Below, in pieces: positions 44,963 through 53,571 of a stretch of 64,000 nucleotides of DNA. Source of the DNA: Steroidobacter gossypii (GTDB taxonomy: Bacteria; Pseudomonadota; Gammaproteobacteria; Steroidobacterales; Steroidobacteraceae). A model generated the notes under the pieces. That model made no database searches. It was given only the letters and a program-made list of their open reading frames with translations, and was not told the DNA's origin. Location of the stretch: contig NZ_JAEVLS010000002.1 of assembly GCF_016801985.1 (NCBI RefSeq), positions 1,426,001 through 1,490,000 of the forward strand, given 5' to 3'. How positions within the stretch are numbered: the stretch's first letter is position 1; every line of letters begins with the position of its first letter. Made by a program: the position numbers and the translations under genes.

Positions 44963-45286
44963 CTACCAGGCGATGAGCTCATTCATCCGGCCATCGCCCA
45001 GATGCTTCACGACGCGATTGCCGCTCTTGGCCAGCGCGTCATAGGCGAGCTCGCTCCACACCGAGGCCGGCGCGACGATGTGCAGCCGCTCGAGAACGCG
45101 GCGGATCGAGCGCCAGTCCGTCGGGTCATAGGTCACGTTCAGATCCGAGGCGTAGGCGAACACTGAGCCGGTGCGTGGATCCACCCAGCCGATGTGCAGA
45201 TAGAACGAGCCCGAGGGGCGATCGTGACCGACCGTGACGCGTATCGGATGCTCCTCGAGCTTCGCATCGAAAATGTGACGGCTCAT
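44963..45286 (-). CDS. Conjugative-element accessory protein, unknown function
   Basis: 107 residues from ATG 45286, with GGAG upstream. It begins MSRHIFDAKLEEHPIRVTVG and contains FYLHIGWVDPRTGSVFAYAS, a beta-rich start, and a helical end (RRVLERLHIVAP, LAKSGNRVVKHLGDG). No family recognised by me. Its leader carries the fourth AAUCC hairpin and a large inverted repeat. Confidence 0.68.
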   Translation of the reverse strand: MSRHIFDAKLEEHPIRVTVGHDRPSGSFYLHIGWVDPRTGSVFAYASDLNVTYDPTDWRSIRRVLERLHIVAPASVWSELAYDALAKSGNRVVKHLGDGRMNELIAW

Positions 45287-45307
45287 GACACACACTCCGT
45301 GGAACCT

Positions 45308-45322
45308 CAGGCGGATTGCCTG
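45308..45322 (-). promoter_or_regulatory. Leader hairpin, copy 4
   Basis: Minus strand CAGGC-AATCC-GCCTG, a perfect 5-bp stem, 21 bases before the ATG at 45286. The loop is the same as in the other copies although the stem bases differ. Confidence 0.6.
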
Positions 45323-45339
45323 CGCAGCGTGCGCGCCGG

Positions 45340-45418
45340 ATGTTTCTCGTGAAGTGCCAGGCCGCTTGCGCCCGGCGAGTCTGTCCGCAGACTCGGCCTG
45401 GCACTTCAGGAGGAACAT
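45340..45418. repeat. 79-base nested inverted repeat
   Basis: Outer arms of about 24 bp (22 paired), with a perfect 14-bp core TGAAGTGCCAGGCC / GGCCTGGCACTTCA. Inside is a second perfect 8-bp stem CGAGTCTG / CAGACTCG with loop TCCG. It lies in the leader of the gene starting at 45286. Confidence 0.9.
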
Positions 45419-45565
45419 CTGGCACGCTGAAGCCGACAGGCCATCCTCGGCTCCGTTCTGCCGCCTCATGCAGGCGTGATGCGACGGGTCCGAGGGCTCG
45501 GGAGGATGCATCCGGCGAAAGGGAAAGGAAGGACGCAGGGCGCCCTTCCCGAAAGCTCACGAGGA

Positions 45566-46396
45566 TCATGCGATCTCGAGCATGGCCCGATCCCACAGGC
45601 CGACGTTGAGCCGCACGTCCTCGCGGATGGCGCGGATGCCTTTGGTCTTCACGATGCGATCGCCGGCCGTGCGGCGTGTGAGCCCGCCGCGCAAGAGGTG
45701 CTCCTGCACCACGTTGAAGGTGCGCCACAGATCGCAGCCTTCATCCGACGCACGCTTCGGGCGCAGCAGATCCGCCGGCGCCACGGCGACACCGGGCGCC
45801 TCCTGCGGATAGCGCAGCCGTAACGCATCGCTCGCAAAGGCCATGCGTGCGGCGGGCGCAAGCTCGCGGCGCTGCATGCGCTGGATGGTCTCACCCAGCG
45901 CGCTGAAGCGCTCAGCCACCGCGAGTGCCGCCTCCAGCAGCTGCCCCGTCGTCGTGCCGCGATGGGGCACCTTCCACACCGGAAACACGCTGTCGCCCAC
46001 GATCAGGCCGTTGGCGCAGATCGCACGATACAGCGCGACTCTCAGGTGATAGGAGGTGGAGCCATCGTGTGAGTTGAGCAGCAGGATCTCCGGAATCACC
46101 TCATCGACGATGAGGTGCGCACGACGCGCTCGGAAGCGAAGCGCATGCGCCGCGTATGAAGGCTCACGTGTGCGGCTGTGAGACTGCCGCGCCTGCACCA
46201 CGCAGAAACCGGCGCGATCCAGGGTAGCGATCACCTGGGCGGTGGGCACGAACGTGTAACGTGCGCTCATCTTCTGGTGGGCGGCGCTCGCATACACCGC
46301 CGGGGTCAACGTTCGCAGCTGCTGCGCACTCACCTCCGTTTCAAACGCATCGGCGTAAGATACTTCGGCGCCGAGAAGCTCGTTCACGGTCTTCAT
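45566..46396 (-). CDS. DUF932 (phage/plasmid-like) protein
   Basis: 276 residues from ATG 46396 (MKTVNELLGAEVSYADAFE), after a GAGGCATCC site. Typical DUF932 segments: FVPTAQVIATLDRAGFCVVQ, PEILLLNSHDGSTSYHLRVALYRAICANGLIV, KVPHRG. These proteins are frequent on plasmids and ICEs; their role is unknown. The leader carries the best AAUCC hairpin (46417-46434), and further upstream there is a long pyrimidine tract. Confidence 0.85.
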   Translation of the reverse strand: MKTVNELLGAEVSYADAFETEVSAQQLRTLTPAVYASAAHQKMSARYTFVPTAQVIATLDRAGFCVVQARQSHSRTREPSYAAHALRFRARRAHLIVDEVIPEILLLNSHDGSTSYHLRVALYRAICANGLIVGDSVFPVWKVPHRGTTTGQLLEAALAVAERFSALGETIQRMQRRELAPAARMAFASDALRLRYPQEAPGVAVAPADLLRPKRASDEGCDLWRTFNVVQEHLLRGGLTRRTAGDRIVKTKGIRAIREDVRLNVGLWDRAMLEIA

Positions 46397-46416
46397 GAGG
46401 ATGCCTCGAAGTCTGA

Positions 46417-46434
46417 TCGGGCGGGATTGCCCGA
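46417..46434 (-). promoter_or_regulatory. Leader hairpin, copy 3 (upstream of DUF932 gene)
   Basis: Minus strand TCGGGC-AATCCC-GCCCGA, a perfect 6-bp stem, 20 bases before the ATG at 46396. Confidence 0.62.
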
Positions 46435-46611
46435 AGGGCACTGAAATCCCGGGACGCACGCGGTCAGGGATCGAAGACCGCCGCTTGCGGCGGCGAGCGC
46501 CTCCGCGCTCGTCCTTGACGGTGGGCGGCCCGGGATTAGCATGGAACGATCAGCAACCCGCCCCGCTTTGCTGGATTCTTTTCTTGTTCCTTCGGTCTCG
46601 TGTTCGTCGTT

Positions 46612-46720
46612 CCTGCTTCGTTCCCATACTTTTCATTCTTTTCTTTCTTCTCTTTCTTTACTTTCTTTCTTTTCTTTTTTTTTCTTTCCTCTCTTTCTTG
46701 TCTTCTTGGCTTTCATCACT
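46612..46720 (+). repeat. Polypyrimidine tract
   Basis: About 110 bases almost entirely C and T on the plus strand (many CTTT/TTCTT units; one short run of nine T). It is strikingly low in GC for this region and upstream of the DUF932 leader on the minus strand, where it reads GAAAG-rich. Confidence 0.9.
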
Positions 46721-46856
46721 CCGCGTGTGTTTCCAGGCTCGTGAGCTGCGCCCGCAGATCACGTGCGATGCGCTCGCGCGAGCTCGCCTCGTGTCCGCGG
46801 GTGCGGGGGATGCAAGCGACCGGCGCCTCGAGAGATTTCATTCCCATCGCCATCAT
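46716..46856 (-). CDS. Possible small protein coupled to the Phd-type antitoxin
   Basis: 46 residues from ATG 46856, overlapping the antitoxin stop (TGATG). It is basic and helical (SSRERIARDLRAQLTSLE). It sits where a toxin would, but is far too short for known Phd partners, and its 3' end abuts the pyrimidine tract. It may be the stump of a deleted toxin. Confidence 0.4.
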   Translation of the reverse strand: MMAMGMKSLEAPVACIPRTRGHEASSRERIARDLRAQLTSLETHAE

Positions 46857-47095
46857 CACCTGAGGTGAGCCACGCGCCGTTCGATGTGCGCTCTGTCGTG
46901 CGGATCGAGCGCGTCGGCCGCGAGCCGACATCGCTCGGGCCGTCCGCTCACGGGTGCGCTCCGCAGGGCATCGAGCGGGAGCACCTTCACGCGCGGCGTG
47001 CCGGACACCGTGATGAGAAACGACTCACCCCGCGCGGCCTGCTCCACCAGTTCAGGAAGGCGCGCTCTCGCTTCGTGGATGTCGATCGTTCGCAT
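46856..47095 (-). CDS. Phd/YefM-family antitoxin
   Basis: 79 residues from ATG 47095. MRTIDIHEARARLPELVEQA and GESFLITVSGTPRVKVLPLD are the standard Phd/YefM DNA-binding fold. The C-terminal part (AHIERRVAHLR) is the toxin-binding helix. No full toxin follows. A palindrome at 47182, 87 bases upstream, may be its operator. Confidence 0.82.
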   Translation of the reverse strand: MRTIDIHEARARLPELVEQAARGESFLITVSGTPRVKVLPLDALRSAPVSGRPERCRLAADALDPHDRAHIERRVAHLR

Positions 47096-47181
47096 GGGAG
47101 CCGTGCCCGTCTTCGAGGTGTCTCGCGTGGGGGCGCCAATGTGATGCAACGAGGGCGACGCATCAAGCGCGTGCTGCACGT

Positions 47182-47201
47182 TTGTTTACTATAGTGAACA
47201 A
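47182..47201. promoter_or_regulatory. Operator-like palindrome, copy 2
   Basis: TTGTTTACTATAGTGAACAA, 18 of 20 bases self-complementary, upstream of the Phd-type gene. Related to motifs at 40806 and 63720. Confidence 0.6.
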
Positions 47202-47264
47202 GCGTGCCGCGATCGTTGACAGGAGGATGTTTGTATCGAAGCGCAGGCGCCTGGCGTTGCGCCT

Positions 47265-47960
47265 CTAGCGGACCGGATCGTCGCGCCTGCGCGCGCGGCC
47301 GGGCGCGCGCTTGTGATCTGCGCGCTCGCGCAGGCGCAACTCGGGCAAGGGCTCGCCCTTCGCCGTGGATCGCTCGATCGCCTCGCGGATCAACTTGAGG
47401 AAACGTTCGCGATCGGCGGCGTCCGGCAGGCGCTGCTCGGCGAGCGCCTGCGCCGCGCGCAGGCTCAGGAACGTGGCGGCGAGCTCCGGATGCTCGGCGA
47501 TCGCTCTGGCGCGATCCTGCTGATCATCACGCGCGAGGCGCGCCGCACGCGCCCGCGTCGAGTAGTACTGCACCTTCTCCACCTTCCATTCATTGCGATG
47601 GGCCTCCTGGTGCGTCTGTGAGATGACCCGTCCCTGTGCGTCGCGCTCGCGGTGGGTCACCGTGAACGCGCGGCGCGCCATGAGCTGCACGCCGACCACA
47701 TCGCCGATCTGCGGGCGGGTGTGCGCCTGCTCGATCGCGCGCTTCAGATCCTTGCCCCACAGCCGCTTCTGTCGGCCGAGCGCGATGAGCTCGACGTAGT
47801 AGGACATCTCCTCGCCGCGCCGGAACTGATAGGGTGCGGCGCCATGTCGCTGCAGCCGGCCCACGATGGGCGCCTGCGCGGCGCCGAGGCTGCGCTCGCT
47901 GCGCGAGCCGAGTGCGCGATCACGCCCGACAGACACGTCCTTGCGTCGATCCCGATCCAC
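47265..47960 (-). CDS. Conjugation accessory protein, short paralogue of 47973
   Basis: 231 residues from GTG 47960. GRLQRHGAAPYQFRRGEEMS and WGKDLKRAIEQAHTRPQIGD match the C-terminal half of the next protein (GRLIDHGAAPYRRQAGREMS and WGADLKRALQAALSRPQPGD). The end is a helical, Arg-rich segment. This module is usually found behind LPD7 in large relaxases. Here it is separate; it might bind DNA with the relaxosome. Confidence 0.75.
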   Translation of the reverse strand: MDRDRRKDVSVGRDRALGSRSERSLGAAQAPIVGRLQRHGAAPYQFRRGEEMSYYVELIALGRQKRLWGKDLKRAIEQAHTRPQIGDVVGVQLMARRAFTVTHRERDAQGRVISQTHQEAHRNEWKVEKVQYYSTRARAARLARDDQQDRARAIAEHPELAATFLSLRAAQALAEQRLPDAADRERFLKLIREAIERSTAKGEPLPELRLRERADHKRAPGRARRRDDPVR

Positions 47961-47972
47961 GATCCGACCGCC

Positions 47973-49274
47973 TCACTCACGCAGCGGCGCCGCCGTACGT
48001 GCCGGCGAGGCCTGCGTGGCGGTGCGTGCGCCGCCCCGCGCGCGCAGTTCCAGGATCTTCATCGGCTCGCCGCGTGCAATCGCATCGGCCATCGCGTTTC
48101 TCACGAGGTGCACGAACCGGCGCTGATCCTGCGGATGTTTCAGGCGCTGTGCGATGAGCTCCGCAAGACGCAGCTGCAGGTAGGTGCCGGCAAGCTGCGG
48201 ATGGTGGTGGGTCGCAAGCTTCGGTGAGAGGGAGGCATCGCGCACCACGCGTGAGAGCCGCTCGCGCTCATCGAAGAAGTCGCGCGTCTCGATCGCGTAG
48301 CGATGGGCGGCCGCGGCGGCGCGCTCCCCGGGCGCCTGCCGATCCTTGCGCCGCGACGTGCTGCGTCCGGCCTCCACGCGACGAAGCACCACCTCATCGC
48401 CGGGCTGCGGACGGGACAAGGCAGCCTGCAAGGCGCGCTTCAGATCCGCTCCCCAGAGCGTTCGCTCGCCCTCGTGGGTGCGCAGCCTCACGAAATAGGA
48501 CATCTCGCGGCCCGCCTGGCGCCGGTACGGCGCGGCGCCATGATCGATGAGCCGCCCGCGCCACTGCCGGGGCGTGGTCGTGACCTTCGCCCCGGCGGGC
48601 AGCTCAGGCATCGCTGCACGCCGGCGTGGCACTCGCGGCGCAGGCTGCGGTGGCGTGGCTTGCGCGGCTGCCGGTGCGGTGGACGCAGGCTCACGCGCCG
48701 GCGCATCCGTAGCGCGCGGCGCGCGCGCCGTACCGGGCGGCGCCTGCGCGCTCTTCTCGAATGCAAGCGCTTCACCGCGCACGCAGAGTCCGGCGCGCCG
48801 GGCAGCGAGCGCCATCTGCTGCCGGAAGGCCTCGCTGCCGCTGATCGTGATCTCACGCCAGCCACGGGCCTGCGCGATCGCGGCGAGGCTTGCGATCACC
48901 TCCGGGTGTTCGCCGCGGGTGATGAGCCGATCGCCGCGATCGACGAACGCGGGCTCGCCGCCCGGAAAGTAGTACGTGTTGCGTTTGATCACGAAGCGCC
49001 CGCGGATGTCCTCGGGCACCGGCAGGGTTCGCGCCGGTGCGCGTGCCACCTCGGCCTCGGACGCTTCGGCACGTGCCTGCGCACGTGCACGGGATGCCTC
49101 CGGCCTGCGTGCGCGCACGGCAGAGGCGACCGGCGAAATCGCATTCTCGGGCGCGCGGCTGGCATCGAGATCCGGCATCGAGCTCGATCCGGACCTGGAC
49201 GTTGATGTGGAGCGGGCCGTGGGCTTGCGCTCGCCCGCCGCCTTGCGCGCCTGCGCGCGCTGCTGCTGACTCAT
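47973..49274 (-). CDS. LPD7-domain conjugation protein
   Basis: 433 residues. A disordered, Arg/Ala/Ser-rich N-terminus (1-85) is followed by an LPD7 domain (about 90-180: RFVIKRNTYYFPGGEPAFVD, GDRLITRGEHPEVI, ARGWREITISGSEAF). After a Pro/Ala linker comes a second conserved module shared with the 47265 gene. LPD7 is normally part of polyvalent relaxases such as TraI; the short relaxase at 41238 lacks it, so these proteins may supply the missing parts in trans. It overlaps virD4 by four bases. Confidence 0.82.
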   Translation of the reverse strand: MSQQQRAQARKAAGERKPTARSTSTSRSGSSSMPDLDASRAPENAISPVASAVRARRPEASRARAQARAEASEAEVARAPARTLPVPEDIRGRFVIKRNTYYFPGGEPAFVDRGDRLITRGEHPEVIASLAAIAQARGWREITISGSEAFRQQMALAARRAGLCVRGEALAFEKSAQAPPGTARAPRATDAPAREPASTAPAAAQATPPQPAPRVPRRRAAMPELPAGAKVTTTPRQWRGRLIDHGAAPYRRQAGREMSYFVRLRTHEGERTLWGADLKRALQAALSRPQPGDEVVLRRVEAGRSTSRRKDRQAPGERAAAAAHRYAIETRDFFDERERLSRVVRDASLSPKLATHHHPQLAGTYLQLRLAELIAQRLKHPQDQRRFVHLVRNAMADAIARGEPMKILELRARGGARTATQASPARTAAPLRE

Positions 49275-51259
49275 GATCGTCCTCCTGAGCCTCCGACGTG
49301 CTCACCTTTCAACGCGGCGATGAAGCGATCGGCCGCCACCTGAAGATCCTGATCGCTCACGCGCTCACCGGGCGCGGTGTCCGGAAACACCACCTGAGAC
49401 AGATCGAGATCGAAGTCCTCGAGCGTGAGCGCATCGATGCGTTCGATGTCCTCGGGCGTCGCCCGCCGCAGCCGGCGGTGAGCGGTGGCGGCGGATGCCG
49501 GCGGCGGCGCGTCCGGGTCGCCCGCCGGCGTGGTCGCGGCGAGCACCGGTTCGATGGGCGCAACCGCAGGCGGCGGCATCACGCGCGCGGCGAGCCAGGG
49601 GATCTCGTAGTAGCGGATCTTGCGGGCGAGGATCGGACGGATGCCTTCCATGAAGATGAGCGCCTTGTCGGTGCCCATGTCTCGCACCTCCTGCGGCAGC
49701 ATCAGCGCCCGGCGCTGTTCGCTCACGCTCAGGTTGTGATGCCGGCGCGTGCTGCTTGCGAAGAACGCAGGCTTCGAGTGCGAGGTCACCTTCACGGTGG
49801 TGGAACCGAGCTCGCGCGAGAGCTCCTCGGCCTCCTCGATGTCCTTGGGCGCGAAGTAGATGCGCCCGGCGAGGGTCTTCAGCAGCGTGCGGCTGCCGTG
49901 CTCGCCATAGACCTCGCGCAGCTGCGAGGGCGTCTGCATCACGAACAAGGTGCGCAGGTTGAATCCGGGGGTGAAGCCGCTCGCCTGCGCGATGATGGGA
50001 ATGCGCCCGAGCGCCGGTCCCTCATCCATGAGCAGCGCCAGCTGATGGCGAAGCTCCGGGTTGTGCTCGGGCAGCTCATCGGTTTGAAGGGCGATGGTCT
50101 GCTGGAACAGCAGCGCGAGCAGCGGCTGCAGCCGATGCAGATCCTTCGGGCGCACCGCGATGTAGAGCGACATGCGCCTGCGCCGGAACTGCCGCAGGTC
50201 GAAGTCGCTCGCGGCGGTGGCGGCATCGAGCCGCGGGTTCGCCCAGAGCTCGAGGCGCGAGGTGAAGGTCTTGCGGATGCTCGAGGCCGTCTGGGGCGCA
50301 AGATCGATCACATCCGACAGCGCCCGCACGCACTGCTCCGGCAGCGGATGCGCCCCTTTCATCCGCCCCTGGATCACCCGCCGCCAGTGCGCCGAGAAGC
50401 CCTCTTCATCATCGGCCATGCCCTGACGCAGGATCTCCCCCACCGTGCGCGGCAGCGAGGGGGTTGCGAACACATACAACCCGACCCCCAGAAAGAGCGA
50501 GCGCGCCGAGGCCATCCAGAACGGATCGCCACTCACCGGATCGGGAAAGAGCATGTTGGCGATCAGCTGCAGATCATCGATCTGCTCACTCAAGGACTCA
50601 CCCACGTAGTCGAGCATGTTCCATCGATGGGTGCGGCCGTCGGCGGCGAGCGGATCGAACAGAAACACCTCGTTGCCGGCCGCCTGGCGCCAGCCGGCGG
50701 TGAGCGTCCAGTTCTCCTTCTTGATGTCCACGCACACCACCGAATCCTCCCAGGTGAGGAGGTTCGGGATGACGACGCCGACGCCCTTGCCCGAGCGCGG
50801 CTGCGCCGAGAGCGCCACGCCCTGTTGTCCCGGCAACGTGATGAAGCGATGTGACCAGGGCCACCCCCCGCGCAGTTCCCCTAAGATCAGTCCTTTCCCG
50901 GTGAGCAGCCCCGCCTGCCGGATCTCGTGCGTCCGCGCAAAGCGCGCCTGCCCGTGCAACGGCGCGCGGCGCGGCACGAGCGCGAGCGCACCGGCGCCCG
51001 CCACCGCCGCAAGCCCCACCCCGGAGCACCACCACAGGTACTGTCCGATCCGCGGCACATCACCGTACCAGTAACCATAGCGGGCGATGGTGAGCGGTGA
51101 GGCCTCGCTCACCGGGACGCCGAGCGACAGCAGCAGCAGGCAGCCGGCCACATACTGGGCCGCGATGAGGGCGATCAGAAGCCCGCCGATGAGCTTCGCC
51201 ATGGGCACGCGCGCACGCATCGATGCCCCGGGTGTCACCTGCGTGCGATCAGCGTCCAT
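49271..51259 (-). CDS. virD4: Type IV coupling protein VirD4/TraG
   Basis: 662 residues from ATG 51259, overlapping virB11 by 11 bases. Two N-terminal membrane helices (about 20-45 and 75-100) are followed by an ATPase domain: Walker A LSAQPRSGKGVGVVIPNLL, VVCVDIKKENW, Walker B LALLMDEGPALG, FVMQTPSQLREVYG. It links the relaxosome to the T4SS channel. The gene comes at the end of the virB operon order. Confidence 0.93.
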   Translation of the reverse strand: MDADRTQVTPGASMRARVPMAKLIGGLLIALIAAQYVAGCLLLLSLGVPVSEASPLTIARYGYWYGDVPRIGQYLWWCSGVGLAAVAGAGALALVPRRAPLHGQARFARTHEIRQAGLLTGKGLILGELRGGWPWSHRFITLPGQQGVALSAQPRSGKGVGVVIPNLLTWEDSVVCVDIKKENWTLTAGWRQAAGNEVFLFDPLAADGRTHRWNMLDYVGESLSEQIDDLQLIANMLFPDPVSGDPFWMASARSLFLGVGLYVFATPSLPRTVGEILRQGMADDEEGFSAHWRRVIQGRMKGAHPLPEQCVRALSDVIDLAPQTASSIRKTFTSRLELWANPRLDAATAASDFDLRQFRRRRMSLYIAVRPKDLHRLQPLLALLFQQTIALQTDELPEHNPELRHQLALLMDEGPALGRIPIIAQASGFTPGFNLRTLFVMQTPSQLREVYGEHGSRTLLKTLAGRIYFAPKDIEEAEELSRELGSTTVKVTSHSKPAFFASSTRRHHNLSVSEQRRALMLPQEVRDMGTDKALIFMEGIRPILARKIRYYEIPWLAARVMPPPAVAPIEPVLAATTPAGDPDAPPPASAATAHRRLRRATPEDIERIDALTLEDFDLDLSQVVFPDTAPGERVSDQDLQVAADRFIAALKGEHVGGSGGRS

Positions 51260-52349
51260 GCGCGCCTGCCTGCCTGCGGGCGGGCCGATACCAGATCTCC
51301 TGGATGAAGCGCTCGTGATCACGAACGCCGAACTGCACCACCACATCGATCACGAGGTACAGCAGTTGTTTGATGTCGGCGCGCGACAGCGCCCGGCCGC
51401 CGGCGCTTTGTTTGATGAGCAGCACCAGCTGCTCGAAGGCGAGCTCGCAACTGCCCGCGTGCACGCTCGTGATGGAGCCCGGATGCCCGGAGTTCACGTT
51501 GCGCAGGTAATCAAAGGCCTCCTCGGCCCGCAGCTCCGCGAGCAGGATCCGATCGGGGCGCATGCGCAGGCAGGCCTCGAGCAGCTGCTTCGGGCTCACG
51601 CGCGCGACGCCCTGATCATCCTTGCTGTAGAAGAGCCGCACGTGGTTGGGATGCGACTCGAGCGCCAGCTCCTTCGCATCCTCGATCGTGATCAGCCGCT
51701 CATCGGCCGGGATCTCACGAATGAGCGCCTTGGTGAAGGTGGTCTTGCCGGCGCCGGTGGGCCCCGAGACGAGGATGTTCTGTCGGCTCGCCACCGCAAG
51801 CTGCATGAACTCGACGTACCGGCGCTGCCCGAGCAGGCGTGCAAGCTCGCGCGGTGTCGCATCCGCCGCCTCGCCCGAAGCGCGCGTCGCCCGAAACAAT
51901 CCGCGCGCGGCGAGCTCGGCCACCGACCACACCTCACTCGCCGGGCGCCGGATCGCGATCGCCACCGTCTGCGGCGTCGTCGCCGGCGGCAGCACGAGCT
52001 GCACGCGCGCACCACCGGGCAGCGATGCCGACAGCAGCGGCGACTCCTCATCCACGCGCTGCCGCGTGGCATGCGCGATCAGTTTGGAAAGCCGCAGGCA
52101 CCAGGAGAAATCCGCCGCCGGCAGCGCCTCGCGCCGCCAGCCGCGCGCGGTTTCCAGGAACAGCTCGCCGGGGCGGTTGATGCACACCTCGGTGATGGCA
52201 GGATCTTCGAGATACGGCCGCAGCGGCGCCAGCGTGAGCGCAAGCGCCGAGCGCCCGGCGGCAAGCACCGGAGGCTCCGCCACCGCCGGCGTCAGCACGT
52301 GCGCGCACGCAGGCGATGCGCTATCGATCGGTGGCGGCGCGCAGCTCAT
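51249..52349 (-). CDS. virB11: VirB11/TrbB traffic ATPase
   Basis: 366 residues. N-terminal domain PYLEDPAITEVCINRPGELF; Walker A ILVSGPTGAGKTTFTKAL; Asp box LITIEDAKEL; Walker B LRMRPDRILLAELR; His box NSGHPGSITSVHAGS. Hexameric ATPase at the channel base. It overlaps virB10 by 29 bases. Confidence 0.94.
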   Translation of the reverse strand: MSCAPPPIDSASPACAHVLTPAVAEPPVLAAGRSALALTLAPLRPYLEDPAITEVCINRPGELFLETARGWRREALPAADFSWCLRLSKLIAHATRQRVDEESPLLSASLPGGARVQLVLPPATTPQTVAIAIRRPASEVWSVAELAARGLFRATRASGEAADATPRELARLLGQRRYVEFMQLAVASRQNILVSGPTGAGKTTFTKALIREIPADERLITIEDAKELALESHPNHVRLFYSKDDQGVARVSPKQLLEACLRMRPDRILLAELRAEEAFDYLRNVNSGHPGSITSVHAGSCELAFEQLVLLIKQSAGGRALSRADIKQLLYLVIDVVVQFGVRDHERFIQEIWYRPARRQAGAHGR

Positions 52350-53571
52350 AGACGCTCCTGAAGTCCAGATCCCGCGCCACCAGCACCGAGATGCGATCGC
52401 CGTGACGCTTGGTGACCGTGGGCGGAATGTGCAGCGTGCTCTTCAGCACCTCGGTCATCACATCGCGCGAGCCGGCCGGGTTTACGATCACGGCATCGCC
52501 GTCGTTCTGCCGTTGCACGCCGGCCTGCACCGCCCCGTCGATCACCGAGATCAAAATCGCCGCCCCGAAGCGATCCCAGAAATGACGATCGACCTCCCCG
52601 GGCAGTCCGGCGCGTCCGAGCGCATCGGTGCCCGGCGAGGCGAGCGGCACCACCACCCCGCTGGGCGTGCGCGCCTCGGTCCACAGCACGAACACGCGGT
52701 TGGAGCCGGCGCGCACCTGCCCGCGCGTCTCACCGATCAGTTTGCTGCCGCGCTCGAGCAGCACGACCGAGCCATCGGCGCCGAAGGTGTCCGTCGCCGT
52801 GACACAGGTCGTCATGCCCGGAAGTGCCGAGTTGATCGCGGTCTCGAGCGTGCAGTCGAGATGCGCGCCCTTGGGCAGCAGCAGCTGGCGCGTCGGCAAG
52901 CGCTGCGCCCGCGCGGCGGCAAGCACCGTGGGCTCGAGCCGTTCGGTGAGCTCGCTTGGCCCGCCGGGCCTTTCACTCCCAGGCGTGGCGCCCGCCGGCG
53001 CCTCGCCGTCGAATGCGTCGGATGCGTCGAATGATGCGGCCGTGCGCCCGCGCGCCTCCCCGCCTGATGCCTGTCCAAGGCGCGTCGCCGACACGAACGC
53101 TTCACCGGCGAGACGCCGATCGGCGCGCTCGCCGCGCTCAGGCGCGAAGGACGCGGTGGACTCGAGCTTGCGCGTCTCGCGCCAGGACATCGAAGGCTCG
53201 GAGAATGTTTCTTCAGGGAGTGACGGCGCCGGCCCCAGCATGCGCTCGAGGAGCGGCGGATCGATCCTTCCCAAAGGCGGCAGCGCCATCGACGGATCCA
53301 CACGCGCCTCCTGCATCGGCTCCTCGCGCGCCGCGCGTCCGTCCTGCGCCAGCGCATGCTGGTAGTACCAGATGAGGAAGGTCGTCATGACGATCACGCC
53401 CAGCGCAAACGCCGCAAGGCTCGTGAGCCGCGTCTGCAGCGATCCGGCGCGGAAGGTCGCGGCGACGCCCCGTTCGAAGGGAACACCCGCCTCTGACGGA
53501 TCCGCGGTCATGCCGGAGGCTTCATGGCCAAGCGACCCCAGCCACGCGCGCAGGTGAGAGACGAAGCTCAC
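52321..53571 (-). CDS. virB10: VirB10/TrbI T4SS core protein
   Basis: 416 residues with one membrane helix near 50-70 (AFALGVIVMTTFLIWYYQ), a Pro/Ala/Arg-rich linker, and the C-terminal beta-barrel domain: LLPKGAHLDCTLETAINSAL, GSKLIGETRGQVRAGSNRVF, LWTEARTPSGVVVPLASPG. It spans both membranes and gates the pore. Four-base overlap with virB9. Confidence 0.93.
   Translation of the reverse strand: MSFVSHLRAWLGSLGHEASGMTADPSEAGVPFERGVAATFRAGSLQTRLTSLAAFALGVIVMTTFLIWYYQHALAQDGRAAREEPMQEARVDPSMALPPLGRIDPPLLERMLGPAPSLPEETFSEPSMSWRETRKLESTASFAPERGERADRRLAGEAFVSATRLGQASGGEARGRTAASFDASDAFDGEAPAGATPGSERPGGPSELTERLEPTVLAAARAQRLPTRQLLLPKGAHLDCTLETAINSALPGMTTCVTATDTFGADGSVVLLERGSKLIGETRGQVRAGSNRVFVLWTEARTPSGVVVPLASPGTDALGRAGLPGEVDRHFWDRFGAAILISVIDGAVQAGVQRQNDGDAVIVNPAGSRDVMTEVLKSTLHIPPTVTKRHGDRISVLVARDLDFRSVYELRAATDR

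Noticed and set aside
49298-53034. Long plus-strand frames opposite virD4, virB11 and virB10
   Set aside because: All are shadows of overlapping vir genes with clear motifs on the minus strand.
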